From Cryptomeria japonica (lineage: Eukaryota > Streptophyta > Pinopsida > Cupressales > Cupressaceae): a stretch of 64,000 nucleotides of DNA. The notes beneath the pieces were generated by a model. It was not told where the DNA came from and made no database searches. It saw nothing but the letters and a program-made list of their open reading frames with translations. Shown in pieces: positions 1 through 11,224 of this stretch. Position 1 is the first letter of the stretch; every line of letters starts with the position of its first letter. A program made the position numbers and the translations under genes. The stretch lies in assembly GCF_030272615.1 (NCBI RefSeq), contig NC_081406.1:185911770-185975769 (forward strand), in the 5' to 3' direction.

Positions 1-879
1 AAACGACAGGGTCCAAACCAACATATCAAGGCCTTGCTATTACTTAAAACAAAAGTGAATACATAAATTAAACTTGCATAGGCAATAACCAGGAAAGGAC
101 AATCTTCTTTCCTATTGGTTTAAACAATAAAGGTCAATCAAGTTTTCCAAATGATCTAAGTTTTTAAAAATACATTAACAGAAAAATCACCATTACAATG
201 TGGATACAATACTATAATTGCAATATTACCATATGTCTATTTCACAATACCGAGGAAGAATATAACTAAACCATTTATTTTACTAAATGAAGATATCATT
301 AACTTACCAATTTTCTAATCGATACATTATTAAATTTCCGATAATTCTAATAGCATATCATTTAAGTTTTCAAAATATCCAATGATAAACATTTCATTTT
401 TCAATTACTTATATACTTTAGTATTTCATTTCTAAAGTTCCCAGATGACCTATATCATTCAAATAAAATATATATATTCTTGAATAATATATTATTTAAA
501 AATCACCAAATAATAAATATATTTAATTTCAAAAATTTCTAATTAAAATAATATTCTATCTTTTCCCAGAAAGATACTTCCTGAATAAAACAGATACCAA
601 AATTAACTATTAATTAATGTATATATTTATTAATCCGTGATTAATAAAATATAACAAATCAATAATTAATAACGAAATTAACAATTCAAGTATTTAATTA
701 GAAAAATATGCATTAATAATAAAATGAAATCTAAATATTAATTAACGTATATTTACCATTATACAATTAATTAATATAAAATTAATCATAAATTATTAAT
801 TAATGCCAAATTAATCATAATTAAAACTTTATTAAAGTTAACATTTAAATAATATTAAACTATTATATTTTTTTTTGAT
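1..879. other. AT-rich unassigned DNA
   Basis: Very AT-rich sequence with many TTAAT/ATTAAT runs and no ORF or domain that I recognise. It may be the interior of element F, the missing end of element E, or unrelated intergenic DNA; nothing visible decides between these. Confidence 0.6.
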
Positions 880-1335
880 AAAAAAAATATATAGGATAAC
901 CTCATTTCTTTGAGAAAAGAGATTGATGAGGCTTTGGTTCTAGGACTTAAGACACCGGAAGAGAAAATGCACATACTCACCAGTACAATTTAGAGAACAG
1001 AAGCAACAATAAAGGACAATGAAAGGTTCAGCGACAGTCAAAATTTTGCATTGGCAGACATCTATCAGATTGTAACCCACCAGTTACAAGAATCTAGGCA
1101 AGAATCACACTCCATTTGACATAGAATGACAACCTTTGTCATTGATGCCAAAGGGGGAGTAGTGGAGATGAGAAAAATGTTCAGCAGAGACATCATCAGC
1201 TCAGGGGGAGCACAACACACATTTTGGTAACACAGTTTTGATTTTGACAATTTTGGCAGATTCTTTTGACAAACATTTTTGGACACCTTTTTTATTTTTC
1301 TCATGAGTGTTGCCACCAATGCCAAAGGGGGAGAT
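880..1335 (+). pseudogene. 3' end of the internal region of copia-type element F (accessory-ORF tail and polypurine tract)
   Basis: Plus-strand reading gives a helical, charged stretch (for example EEIDEALVLGLKTPEEKMH) broken by two stop codons. It ends in the purine-rich run GCCAAAGGGGGAGAT (1321-1335) just before the LTR. The last 50 bases closely match the same position of element H read on its minus strand (TCATGAGTGTTGC, then CAATGCCAAAGG), so F and H share their 3' internal end. No pol domain is visible. I read it as the C-terminal end of the accessory ORF described for G and H, but the protein similarity is weak here and the assignment rests mainly on position and the shared DNA end. 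Confidence 0.45.
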
Positions 1336-2110
1336 TATTGGAAAATGCACACTCCAATGAGAAATTGTAGGTGATTGAAGGTATTGTCATTGATGGCAAC
1401 CTTACAATCATATGATACCGACAGGCACCAACACTGACAGACTCTACACCGACATACGTTCACCGGCATCGAAAAGATTGATTACCAGCATCCTAGCCGA
1501 TAGGATTTTATTTATTGCAAAATGTAATTAATTGTAATATCTTTTTGTAATCTCGCAAGGAAAGTTGTAATATGACTCATATAAGTATGAGTTCATGTAA
1601 ATCATTTTTTAGATGCAGATATGGTTAGATTATTTATGCGAATATTAAGGCAAAATTTTGTATAAGGTTTTGGAAGTTGCAGAGCTTAAACCGGTACTAG
1701 ATCTGGCATAACAGATGCCCTTTTGTAGTAGTACATGACAATGGATTTTCATAATCCACTTTTGTAAGTCAGTGACACTTCTCTTTTTGTATGTAAGCAG
1801 TGAGCTTTAGGTAGTTGGCCTTCCTGCATGTGCAGGCCCCTATTGTAATAGTAAAATTCTCTTATTGGCTAGTAAGTGAATATTGTAGGTCACAAATCCC
1901 ACCGAAGTTTTTCCCACACTAGGTTTCCTCGTTAAAAATATTGTGTTATGGTGTTCTTTTCATGTTGTGATTATTGTTCTTATTTACTACATTAATTTTA
2001 GTTTATCGACATAGTTTTGGAATGCTTTTCATTTAATAAAGTAAGAAAATCACCTAACTGATTAGATACTGAATCCCCCCCCCCTCTCAGTATCTTTGGG
2101 AATCCTAACA
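1336..2110 (+). repeat. 3' LTR of copia-type element F
   Basis: A 775-base copy of the same LTR as the 5' LTR of G (27383-28162). Both begin with (TG/TA)TTGG and AAATGCACACTCCAATGAG, and both end in a C-run, CTCT(C/T)AGTATCTTTGG and AATCCTAACA. It is preceded by a polypurine tract, which makes it a 3' LTR. The first dinucleotide TG has mutated to TA. The next five bases, GTATC at 2111, would be the target-site duplication, but the left end of F is not identified. It interrupts the minus-strand RT of element E. Confidence 0.85.
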
Positions 2111-2677
2111 GTATCTAGTTGGATTTAAAGGTTTAGATTCATCCTTCAAAGATAATTTATTTATTGTAGTCATAGGTGTGCTTACCTGTTTAGAGTTTTC
2201 CATGCCAAATTTATTTTTGTAATTCCTTCAAGTATTTGGATTGACATAGGAATATACCTTTATCAGTCTGTGAAATCTGCAATCCTAAAAAGAATTTTAT
2301 CTCTCCAATCATAGACATTTCAAATTCTTGTTGCATTTTGTTAGAAAAGTCTTTACACAATCCATCTTCTCCTCCAAATATTATATCATCAACAAAAATT
2401 TCAATAACCAAGATGTCATCATTAGTCACTTTGTAGTATAGATTGTTGTCAGCATTACCTTTAGTGTATCCAATCTTCAAAATATATTTGTCCAATCTAG
2501 CATACCAAGCTCTAGGAGCTTGTTTTAGTCCATATAAAGCTTTCCTTAACATGCAAACCATATCTTTGTTATCTGTCAAAGAAAATCCATCAGGTTGTTC
2601 AATATAAACTTCTTCTTCAAGATCTCCATTTAGAAATTCACATTTAACATCCATTTGATATACTTTATAGTTCTTGT
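2111..2677 (-). pseudogene. Element E reverse transcriptase, C-terminal part
   Basis: Minus-strand reading shows the Ty1/copia RT block: [20 protein letters not shown], then [19 protein letters not shown], then the catalytic FVDDIIFGG (an FVDD version of the usual YVDD). After KYLKELQK there is a stop, and the reading continues with damage towards a PTRY motif at the very edge of LTR F. The N-terminal part of the same domain lies at 10796-11200 on the other side of D. The protein copied element RNA into DNA; this copy cannot be functional. Confidence 0.9.
2673..2677. repeat. Target-site duplication of element D, left copy
   Basis: CTTGT directly before the left LTR of D. The identical five bases follow the right LTR at 10796-10800. 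Five bases is the normal duplication length for copia integrases. Confidence 0.9.
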
Positions 2678-4061
2678 TGTTGAACACAGAGTACAACTAA
2701 GAGGGGGGGCGAATCAGTGGTTCCTTCATCTATTCTTTTTCTGATCTAACTTAATAATATCAATTATTTACTTAATCACATAGACAGTCCAACCGGTAAT
2801 ATAAGAAAGAAGAGAAAAGTGATCATGCATACATAACCAACTCACAACACCAGATTTATGAGGAAAACCCAATATGGGAAAAAAACCCAGTGAGAAAAGT
2901 TGTTGAAGATTACTGCTCCAATCCAGCCTCATAGAAAAACATAGTTACAAAGTTTAGGGCATCAAACTAAGGAGAACCAACCCTTGCACTTTTAGGGCAC
3001 CAACCCAAGGAGCACCAACCCCTGCATCAAGCTCCAACTTGGCAATGTATATTGAAATATTATTTGAGTACAACTTAGGCTTCTTACTGCAAATGAATTT
3101 TGCAGCTCTTGAATCAATTAACTTTCTGTTATCTTTCTCTCCTTCTCTCACACAGTCTCTCAGTACATTGTGTCACAGTGGGATACTACCTTCTCTACCA
3201 CGCCTTACCGATAGGGCTCAACTGCTCCACTATGAAACTACCGGTAGGATCCTCTGACCGGTCTGCCTGCTTTCTCACACTGTAACTTCATCAAAAGCCC
3301 TTCTCAAGTTATTTTTCTTCCAACTCCTCTCCTCACAACTTTCTTCACTGCAACATCATCATTTCTTCAGTCCATTCTCCCCTTTTCTTCTTGAATAGGT
3401 TCCCGCCAAAAGGTAGATTCAAAATCCGAGTGGTTAGGGTTTCTACACCATCCTCGAGGAAAATTAAATCCAATCAGATATGCAAGATCTGATCTCCTTG
3501 ATGTCCATCTGTTCTTCACCATCATTTTTTGTGCTTTTTCAAATTTAGGAAACGTGATCCTTCATTTTAGATTTGCATTTTACAGATTTCCATTAATGCT
3601 CCTGTTGTTTCCTTTTCAGGGTGATCTTTCAATCTGATCTTCTATTTTTGATCCAGACGTCAACTACTCCCTTGTTCTTCCTCTTACATTCCTTCTCCCT
3701 TGACCCGCAATCAATCTGATACGATTTCTAGATATACGGTTCCTTCATTAATGATGAATATTAGTTTCATCAACCCAATAAGTGAAACTTTGCCAACTAC
3801 ACCCTACTTGCCTACTTGCCACCTTAGCTTCACATGACATTATTCCAATCTGGACATATCTTTCTAATGGTCAGTCAGTCTAACAAACACATACCGGTAA
3901 AACCCTTTTCCAGTAGAGTGTTCTACACATGTTGACCGGTATAGTATCCTATACTGGTTGTACATCTTAACATTTTGCCTCTTCATCATCCAGGAAGCCA
4001 TCTACCAAGCTCAATCTCCATGGGTTGACATCAATGCTAACTAAGTGCTAAAATTCCAACA
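2678..4061 (-). repeat. 3' LTR of element D
   Basis: In window orientation it runs from TGTTGAACACAGAGTAC to TTCCAACA, so on the element strand it starts TGTTGG and ends CA. It matches 9451-10795 along its whole length with scattered substitutions and small indels. ORFs seen inside it in either strand are not conserved between the two LTRs and are not genes. Confidence 0.95.
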
Positions 4062-4080
4062 ATCTCCCCCTTTGGCATTG
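4062..4080 (-). other. Polypurine tract of element D
   Basis: On the element strand this reads CAATGCCAAAGGGGGAGAT directly before the 3' LTR, the position where plus-strand DNA synthesis is primed. The same motif occurs before the LTRs of F and H. Confidence 0.85.
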
Positions 4081-4189
4081 ATGTCAACTTCTCATAGTCC
4101 ACTTCATACCGGTACAATTATCCCCCTTTGAACCATACAATTCTCCCCCTGGACCACACAAACCTTCTTAGGTAAATGATACAGCTCCC

Positions 4190-5709
4190 AACTTGTGTCA
4201 GAGGTACTCAAACGTTTTGAGCGGTAGTGGTTTGGTGAAAATGTCTGCTACTTGTTCACCAGTAGGAACATAATCCATTCTTACCTCTTGTCCTTCAACC
4301 TTCTCTCTGAGGAAGTGGTATTTGATTTAAATGTGCTTTGTTCTAGAATGCATGACCAGATTCTTTGCTATGTTGATGGAACTTGAATTGTCACACCAGA
4401 TAAGAATGGGATCAGTGATGTCCACTTGGATATCTTTGAGAGTCTACTTCATCCAAAGCACTTGAGAGCAACATGTAGCAACAACAATGTATTTAGCTTC
4501 AACAATAGATAGGGAGACTGAGTCCTGCTTCTTGCTATGCCATAAGACCAACCGGTCTCCCAGAAAGAATGTACCACCGCTTGTTCTCTTTCTATCATCA
4601 ATACACCCTACCCAATCGGCATCAGTTTATGCTTCCAAAATAAATTTTCTCTGTTTAGGATACCACAGACCATAGTTGAGCGTTCCTTGTAGATATCTAA
4701 AAATTCTACTAACAACATTCATGTGCGATTGCTTTGGTGCAGCCTGAAATCTGGCCACCATACATACTGCCTGAACAATCTCTGGTCTTGAAGCAGTTAG
4801 ATATAGTTGACTTCCTATCATGGATCTGTACAAAGTCTGATCCACTATCGGTGATTCATCATTCTTACTTAATTTGCTACTAGTCACCATGGGAGTACTT
4901 ACTAGTTTGCAATTTTCATGTTGGAATTTCTTTAGCATCTCCTTTGCATACTTGACCAGTGAGATAAAGATTCCTTCATCTTTCTGTAGTATCTGTAAGC
5001 CAAGGAAGTAAGTAAATTCACCAAGCATTGACATCTCAAATTCTGACTGCATCTAATCAGAAAACTCTTTGCAGAGAGTATCCTTGTTGCCACCAAAGAT
5101 GATGTCATCTACATACACAACCACAATAATCATGTAATGCCCATCTTTTCTTATGTACAAATTATTGTCAACACTTCCCTTTTTGAATCCCCGATCCTTT
5201 AGATATAGATATAACCATGAGTACCATGCTCTGGGGGCTTGCTTTAGACCATACAGAGCTTTCTTTAACTGACATACAAATGTCTCATCATCATGCAACA
5301 TAAATCCTTCCAGTTGCTCCATGTATACTTTTGCTTCCAGGTTTTCATTTAGAAAAGTAGACTTTACATCCATTTGGTGCACTTTGTAGCCCTTGTAGGC
5401 AGAGTAAGCTAGGAACATCCTAATTGCTTCTAATCTAGCCACCGGTGCAAAATTCTCTGAAAAATCAATCTCTTCTACTTGAGAGTATCCTTTGCACACT
5501 AGTCTAACTTTGTGCCTCATAGCCTTACCTTCTTCATTTATTTTGTTTTGGTAGACCCACTTTATGCCAATGATGTTCTTATCTTCTGGTCTAGGGACTA
5601 ATTCCCAAGTCTTGGTCTTCTCAATCTGGTGCATTTCTTCTTCCATGGCATCCATCCATTCTTGTCTCTTGTTAGCCTCAATGAAGGTTTTGGGTTCAAC
5701 TTCAGTCAT
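4190..5709 (-). pseudogene. Element D reverse transcriptase and RNase H
   Basis: From 5709 leftwards: the linker MDAMEEEMHQIEKTKTWELV, then RT motifs FAPVARLEAIR, QMDVKSTFLN and [12 protein letters not shown], and the catalytic YVDDIIFGG near 5110. A stop then separates it from MQSEFEMSMLGEFTYFLGLQ and the RNase H stretch, with DADWVGCIDDRKR, SLSIVEAKYI and WCDNSSSINIAKN down to about 4190. RT makes the DNA copy and RNase H removes the RNA template. In-frame stops near 5050, 4625 and 4430 make the copy non-functional. It is followed by the 3' untranslated region and polypurine tract. Confidence 0.93.
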
Positions 5710-5862
5710 GAGATATAGCTTGACTTGTTCATCATTTCAAGCAAGTCTTCTTCTAGTCTGCACACCATCACTCTTATTTCCTAGTATTTTCTCTTCTGGA
5801 TGATTCAACTGTACATACTGGTTGGGAGCCTTCTGAGGTGCTACCTCTAGTTCAGGGTCAGA

Positions 5863-6950
5863 CTAAACATCAATATTTTTATCATCAGAGTCATCATACC
5901 AATTAATATGTGGTTGACATCCTTTGTGCATATCCTCATCAACTGTTACATGCACGCTTTCAACAATTCTTCTTAGTCTTTTATTGTAGCATTTGCAGGT
6001 CTTGCCATTTGACAAGTAACCAAGGAAGATCCCTTCATCACTCCTAGAGTCAAAGATCCCAAAACCATCCATATCTTTCTTAATGAAGCATTTTCTTCCA
6101 AAAACTTTGAAATATTTGACTGATGGCTTCCAGTCATACCATAATTCATATGGTGTCATCTTTCTATTTTCTCTTAACTGAACCTAGTTCAAGGTGTATG
6201 CAGCAGTATGCACCGCTTCTTTCCAATAAGTATCTGATAGACTAGCCTCATTCAACATAGTTCTGGCCATCTCCTTGATTGTCATGTTCTTCCTTTCTAC
6301 CACACCATTTTGTTGTGGTGTTCTAGGAGTAGAGTATTGTCTTCTAATTCCATGTTTTTCATAGTAATCTTCAAATTCATTTGATGTGAACTCTCCACTT
6401 CTATCTAATCTTAGACATTTTAATTTGTACACACTTTCCTTTTCCACCATCTTCCGAAAGATCTTGAATCTTTCAAATGCTTGTGATTTATCTTGCAGAA
6501 AGGTGACCCATGTCATCCTTGAGTAGTCATCAATGAAAAGAATGAAGTATCTATCACCGACAAGGGCTCTTGTTCTAGTTGGACCACATAGGTCTGTATG
6601 CACAATTTCAAGTTGTGCTTCTTTGTTCTGAAACTTACTCTTGTTTGTTTGCCTTTTACACATTCATCACAAAATGTGTTAATTGGTTTGATGATGGGTG
6701 GAATATTTCTCACACATCCCTTTTTCCTCATTGTAACCAAGTTATCAAAATTTATGTGGCCTAATCTTCTATGCCACAACCAGCTTTCATCTACTTGTCC
6801 TAACATGTATTGGGACTCATAGCATTCCTTCAGATTATAAACATTTCCATCAATTCTCTGTCCCTTTACAAGCACCTTACCGGTGCTATCTTTCTTTATC
6901 TGACAATCGGCTAAGTCAAAGATGAATTTGTAACCTTTATCACACATCTA
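5863..6950 (-). pseudogene. Element D integrase
   Basis: The zinc-binding HHCC region is visible (WLWHRRLGHINF, then FCDECVKGKQ). The catalytic core follows: HTDLCGP with the first Asp, CLRLDRSGEF with the second, and PQQNGVVERKN with the Glu. The copia C-terminal GKKRLLFLGY-type region is present as KVFGRKCFIKKD and EGIFLGYL. The zinc region and the core are in different frames, overlapping near 6513-6663, so one frameshift is present. A further break separates the core from the C-terminal part near 6170. Integrase inserts the DNA copy into the host chromosome. Confidence 0.92.
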
Positions 6951-7322
6951 ACTAACACTCAGTAGATTATGTTTAAGGCCTTCCACATAATATACATCAT
7001 GTGCTTTCAATTTTCCATGAATACTTAGTGTCCCTTTTCCCTTTATTTTGATGGAGGAATTGTCTCCAAAGCTTACTGATCTACCATTCCAATCTTCAAG
7101 ATTAATGAATTTTCTTTTGTCACCAATCATATGGTTTGAGCAACCACTATCTACTACCCATAGATTTTTCCTCTCCACATGCAAGGAAATCTGCACTATG
7201 AGATTTGATTTTGCATTTTCCTTTTCTTTCTCAACCCAAACCGACTTGATTTCCTCCTTATTGTCAGCTCTTGGATTCTGCTCAGGTTTAGATACCAGTC
7301 TTCGATTAGGATTTTCCTTCAC
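6948..7322 (-). pseudogene. Element D aspartic protease region
   Basis: The reading contains LWVVDSGCSNHMIGD, the active-site DSG motif and its HM partner typical of copia proteases, followed by GKGTLSIHGK and VYYVEGLKHNLLSVS. The protease cleaves the gag-pol polyprotein. The catalytic Asp is present. The reading is continuous with the integrase zinc region except for one stop (TAG) at the boundary near 6947. Confidence 0.9.
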
Positions 7323-7865
7323 TTGCTTGATCTTCCTATTTCTGCATAATTTGGCTATGTCTCTAATTTTTTAACAGTTATAGCATTTTATGTTTTTAAT
7401 AAAAGAAGCATTTTTAACACTTTTGTAGGATATCGGCTGGTTCTTCCTACAATCAAAGCTCTTATGTCCATATTCATTGCACTGATAGCAAACAACATTC
7501 ATATCTTAGAGTGTATTAAATGAATTTCTACTTTCAAAATTCATAGAAGGTTTATTGTTTAACCTATAGTCAGCTAATTTGTGCCCAAATTTATTACACC
7601 AGTAACAGTAACCATGAAAATTTGATACATACTAGTCATGTTGTCTTGGTCCAGAATGGAATTGCCTCAATTTGGGTCTTCTATTCATGTTGTTGAATTT
7701 GGTGAATCCTTCTCGGTCAATCTCGGCATTCCTTCTTAGATCTACAAATTTGTGCATTAAATGTGACCTCCAGTTCATTTCTGTATGTCGGTTTGAATGA
7801 TGATTTCTAACAATATCAGCATATGTATTTCTACCGGTTTCCTTGCCTATAGTGAATGTCTTCTT
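7323..7865 (-). pseudogene. Element D zinc-knuckle array between gag and protease
   Basis: Between the end of the long gag ORF and the protease, the minus strand encodes three further knuckle-like motifs: CYWCNKFGHKLADY (last Cys lost), CYQCNEYGHKSFDC (intact CX2CX4HX4C) and CYNC, a stop, then KIRDIAKLC (damaged). With the knuckle inside gag this makes four per element. Stop codons at several places break the reading. Element G has the same array of four, which ties the two gag proteins together. Such motifs bind and package element RNA. Confidence 0.75.
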
Positions 7866-9384
7866 TTATTCTCCTTCAATTGAAGAAGTGAACATTATCT
7901 CTTTGTCACATTTTCCTTTGTGGGTTGATCCTTGACCAACTTCAAAGCCTAAGCCACCAGTGTCTTTGGATTGCTTTTGTTTGCTCAACATCTTATCCAA
8001 AGCTTCAATGTTACCTTCATACTTGCTTCTTATTTTTATTTCTTCCTTACTTTCCTCAAGCTCCTTTCTGAGCTTCATTATTTCTGCTTCCAACTCTTGA
8101 TGCTCATTTTCTTTCTTTGTTAAGTCAAGGGTTGTAGCTTCACTGATCCTCTTAGTTTCTTCCAGCTGCAGCTTTAGGTCAGATATGATTTGACCAGATT
8201 CTTCTAGAGACTGCTTCAAGAGATCTTGTTCATCTACTACAATAAGCTTAACTCTCTTGAGTTCTCTTCTTGTTTTACTTAGTTCTTCAAGTGCACTGAT
8301 AAGTTCACTTTCCAAATCCACTTCAACTTCAACATCCTCTTCTTCCTCATCTTCAGTAGTAGGTCTGTCAAGTCCCATTAAAAGATTTACTATTTTTTGG
8401 TTCTCATGGTCATCATCTTCTGATGCATCCTCATCATCTGTTGTGTCATCCTCAATGGTATATAAACTATTTTGGTTTTGGTAGTCTCTTCTTCCTTGTC
8501 GATGTTCATTTCTTTCTCTGTCCTTTCCGATAGATCTTCTAAACTCTCTTGACTCATCTCCATCGGTTTTTTTGTGAGGACAGCTTGTGGCAAAGTTTCC
8601 TACCTTCCCACAGTTGAAACATTTAAGTGGCAACTTTCCTTTGTATTGGCCTAACCCTCTTTTGAGCTTCCTGACAAAGTTTTCTACTTGAGCATTAGAG
8701 TCTTCACTGGATTCTTTAAGAGTAACAACTTCCTTCCCCTTTTTGGTGGTATGGAAAGAAGCTTCTTTTCTTGAGGAAGTCTCACCAGTTGTTCTCATCT
8801 CATAAGCGGTCAAGGAACCAAATAGTTCATCCATAGTAAAAATCTTAAGATCCTTGGCTTCTTTTATGGTTGACACTTTGGTATTATATTTTGGAGTGAG
8901 AGATATAAGTATCTTTTTGACAAGAATTTCATCTGCAATCTCTTCACCAAGTCCTCTAATAGCATTCACAGTTTCATCAAATTTGTGAAGGTATTTTGCT
9001 ATTTTTTCATCATCTTTCATTTTGATGCTTTCAAGTTGGCTCCTTAGAGTTTGTAGCTTGGCCTCCTTGACCTTTGCATCTCCCTCAAATAATCTTTGCA
9101 ACTTGTCCCATGTTTCCTTTGCTGAAACATAGTGCATAACCTTGAAAAATTCATTTTCAAATAGTCCACTCAATCTGGCATGTTTATCCTTTGCATTGCC
9201 TTCATACTCCTTCTTTGCATCCGGATCAGTGGGAGGAGTATTAGGAACAACATACCCATTCTTGACTAACATCCATACATCAAAGCCAAGATGAAATATA
9301 TGTCTCCATTATTCTGCTCCAGAAAGCATAGTTAGATCCATCAAACAAAGGATCTTTTGAGGAAGCAGACTCACTTCTTGCCAT
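7866..9384 (-). pseudogene. Element D gag (capsid/nucleocapsid)
   Basis: The likely start is the ATG at 9382-9384, giving MARSESASSKDPLFDGSNYA; a one-base frameshift near 9300 then leads into a 468-residue open stretch. That stretch has the UBN2-type capsid region (AKETWDKLQRLF, AKLQTLRSQLESIKMKDDEK). It also has a zinc knuckle, CFNCGKVGNFATSC, in which the usual His is replaced by Asn in GN. An acidic region follows, then a long coiled coil of about 130 residues and a GLGFE motif. The acidic and coiled-coil segments are unusually long for a copia gag. GLGFE plus coiled coil is also found in G. Confidence 0.9.
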
Positions 9385-9435
9385 TGTGTTCAAAGTCTAG
9401 AATCTACCCAAGGTTTAAAAATAACTAGGAACTTA

Positions 9436-9448
9436 GGCTCAGATACCA
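9436..9448 (-). other. Primer-binding site of element D
   Basis: On the element strand it reads TGGTATCTGAGCC, beginning two bases inside the 5' LTR end. It is complementary to the 3' end of initiator tRNA-Met (usual site TGGTATCAGAGC) with small mismatches. Confidence 0.88.
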
Positions 9449-9450
9449 AT

Positions 9451-10795
9451 TATTGAACACAGAGTACCACTAAGAGGGGGGGTTGAATCAATGGTTCCTT
9501 GGTCTATTCTTTTTCTGATCTAACTTGAGAATATCAATTATTTACTTTATCACATAGACATTCCAACCAGTAATATAAGAAAGAAGAGCAAAGTGATCAT
9601 GCATACATAACCAACTCACAACACCAGATTTATGAGGAAAACCCAATATGGGAAAAAACCCGATGAGAAAAGCTGCTAAAGACTACTGCTCCAATCCAGC
9701 CTCACAGAAAACCATAGTTACAAAGTTTAGGGCACCAACCCAAGGAGCACCAACCCCTACACCAAGCTCCAACTTGGCAATGTATATTGAAATATTATTT
9801 GAGTACAACTTAGGCTTCTTACTGCAAATGAAATCTATAGCTCTTGAATCAATTAACTTTCTGTTATTTTTCTCTCCTTCTCTCATACAGTCTCTCAGTA
9901 CACACTATCATAGTGGGATGCTGCCTACTCTGCCACACCTTACCGATAGGGCTCAATTGCTCCACTATGAAACTACCGGTAGGATCCTTTGATTGGTCTG
10001 CCTGCTTGCTCACACTGTAACTTCATCGAAATCCCTTCTCAAGTTATTTTTCTTCCAACTCCTCTCCTCACAACTTTCTTCACTGCAGCATCATCATTTC
10101 TTCAGTCCATTCTCCCCTTTTCTTCTTGAATAGGTTTCCACCAAAAGGTAGATTCAAAATCCAGGCGGTTAGGGTTTCTACACTATCCTTGAGGCAAATT
10201 AAATCCAATCAGATATGCAAGATCTGATCTCCTTGATGTCCATCTATTCTTCACCATCATTTTCATGCGTTTTCAAATCTGGGAAACGTGATCCTTCATT
10301 TTAGATTTACTTTTTATAGATTGCCATTAATGCTCCTCCTATTTCCTTCTTGAGGTGATCTTTCAATCCGATCTTCTATTTTTGATCCAGAAATCAACTA
10401 CTCCCCCAATCTTCCTCTTACATTCCTTCTCCCTTGACCCGCAATCAGTCTGCTATGATTCCTAGATATGCGGTTCATTCATTAATGACGAATATCAGTT
10501 TCATCAACTAGGTGAGTGAAACTTCGCCAACTACACCCTACTTGCCTACTTGCCACCTTAGCTTCACATGACATTACTCCAATTAGGACATGACTTTCCA
10601 ATGGTCAGTCGGTCTGACAAACACATACCAGTAAAACCCTTTGCCAATAGAGTGTTCTATGCCTATTGACCGATATAGCATCCTGTACCAATTGTACATC
10701 TTAACATTTTGACTCTTCATCATCCAGGCAGCCATCTACCATGCTCAATCTCCTCCTGTTGACATCAATGACAACTAAGTGCCAAAATGCCAACA
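9451..10795 (-). repeat. 5' LTR of element D
   Basis: Partner of 2678-4061. In window orientation it begins TATTGAACACAGAGTACCAC, the TG having mutated to TA, and ends GCCAACA. It is followed immediately by the CTTGT duplication. Many substitutions separate the two LTRs, so the insertion is not recent. Confidence 0.95.
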
Positions 10796-10800
10796 CTTGT
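10796..10800. repeat. Target-site duplication of element D, right copy
   Basis: CTTGT directly after the right LTR of D, identical to 2673-2677. On the minus strand the RT coding sequence of E resumes here. Confidence 0.9.
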
Positions 10801-11224
10801 GTGCTGCAAAAGCCAATAAAAGTCTGACTGCCTCAATTCTGGCTACCGGTGCAAAGGTTTCATTGTAATCAATTCCTTTTTTCTGTGAATATCCCTTACA
10901 CACTAATCTTGCTTTATTTCTAATTACCTTACCATCTTCATTAAGTTTATTTATGAAAACTCATTTAGTTCCAATTACTTTTTTGTCTTTAGGCTAGTGA
11001 ACTAATGACCAAGTGTTATTCCTTTCAATCTGTTCCAATTCATCTTCCATAGCTTTAATCCAATATTTATCTTCACATGCCTCATTAATTGATATAGGTT
11101 CAATTTGAGAAATAAGACATACCTCTTCATTTGCCAATCTTCCTCTAGTCATAACTCCTTGAAATTTGTTTCCAATTATCTGATCTTCAGAGTGGTTCAA
11201 TCTTACATACCGGGGTGTTTTTAT
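10796..11224 (-). pseudogene. Element E reverse transcriptase, N-terminal part
   Basis: Minus-strand reading gives MNHSEDQIIGNKFQGVMTRG, the linker YWIKAMEDELEQIERNNTW, a stop, then damaged [20 protein letters not shown] and [20 protein letters not shown]. It runs out exactly at the CTTGT site where D is inserted and continues at 2677 with [10 protein letters not shown]. The stop after SLVH and a damaged codon before [10 protein letters not shown] inactivate it. Confidence 0.9.

Larger units (their letters stand above)
2678..10795 (-). mobile_element. Complete copia element D, minus strand
   Basis: An 8.1-kb element bounded by LTRs of 1384 and 1345 bases and by CTTGT duplications. Read right to left: 5' LTR, primer site for initiator tRNA-Met, gag with coiled coil, zinc-knuckle array, protease, integrase, RT, RNase H, polypurine tract, 3' LTR. 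This gag-PR-INT-RT-RH order defines Ty1/copia. The long gag with a coiled coil resembles the Sireviruses/Tork side of the superfamily, but I cannot place the lineage. Stops and at least two frameshifts interrupt it. It inserted into the RT gene of E and is therefore younger than E. Confidence 0.95.

Noticed and set aside
3039-3285. ORFs in the D LTR, and the similar one at 9648-9992
   Set aside because: Short, not conserved in frame between the two LTRs, and without a recognisable domain.
8257-8484. Poly-Ser plus-strand ORF
   Set aside because: Shadow of the acidic (Glu/Asp) stretch of D gag on the minus strand.
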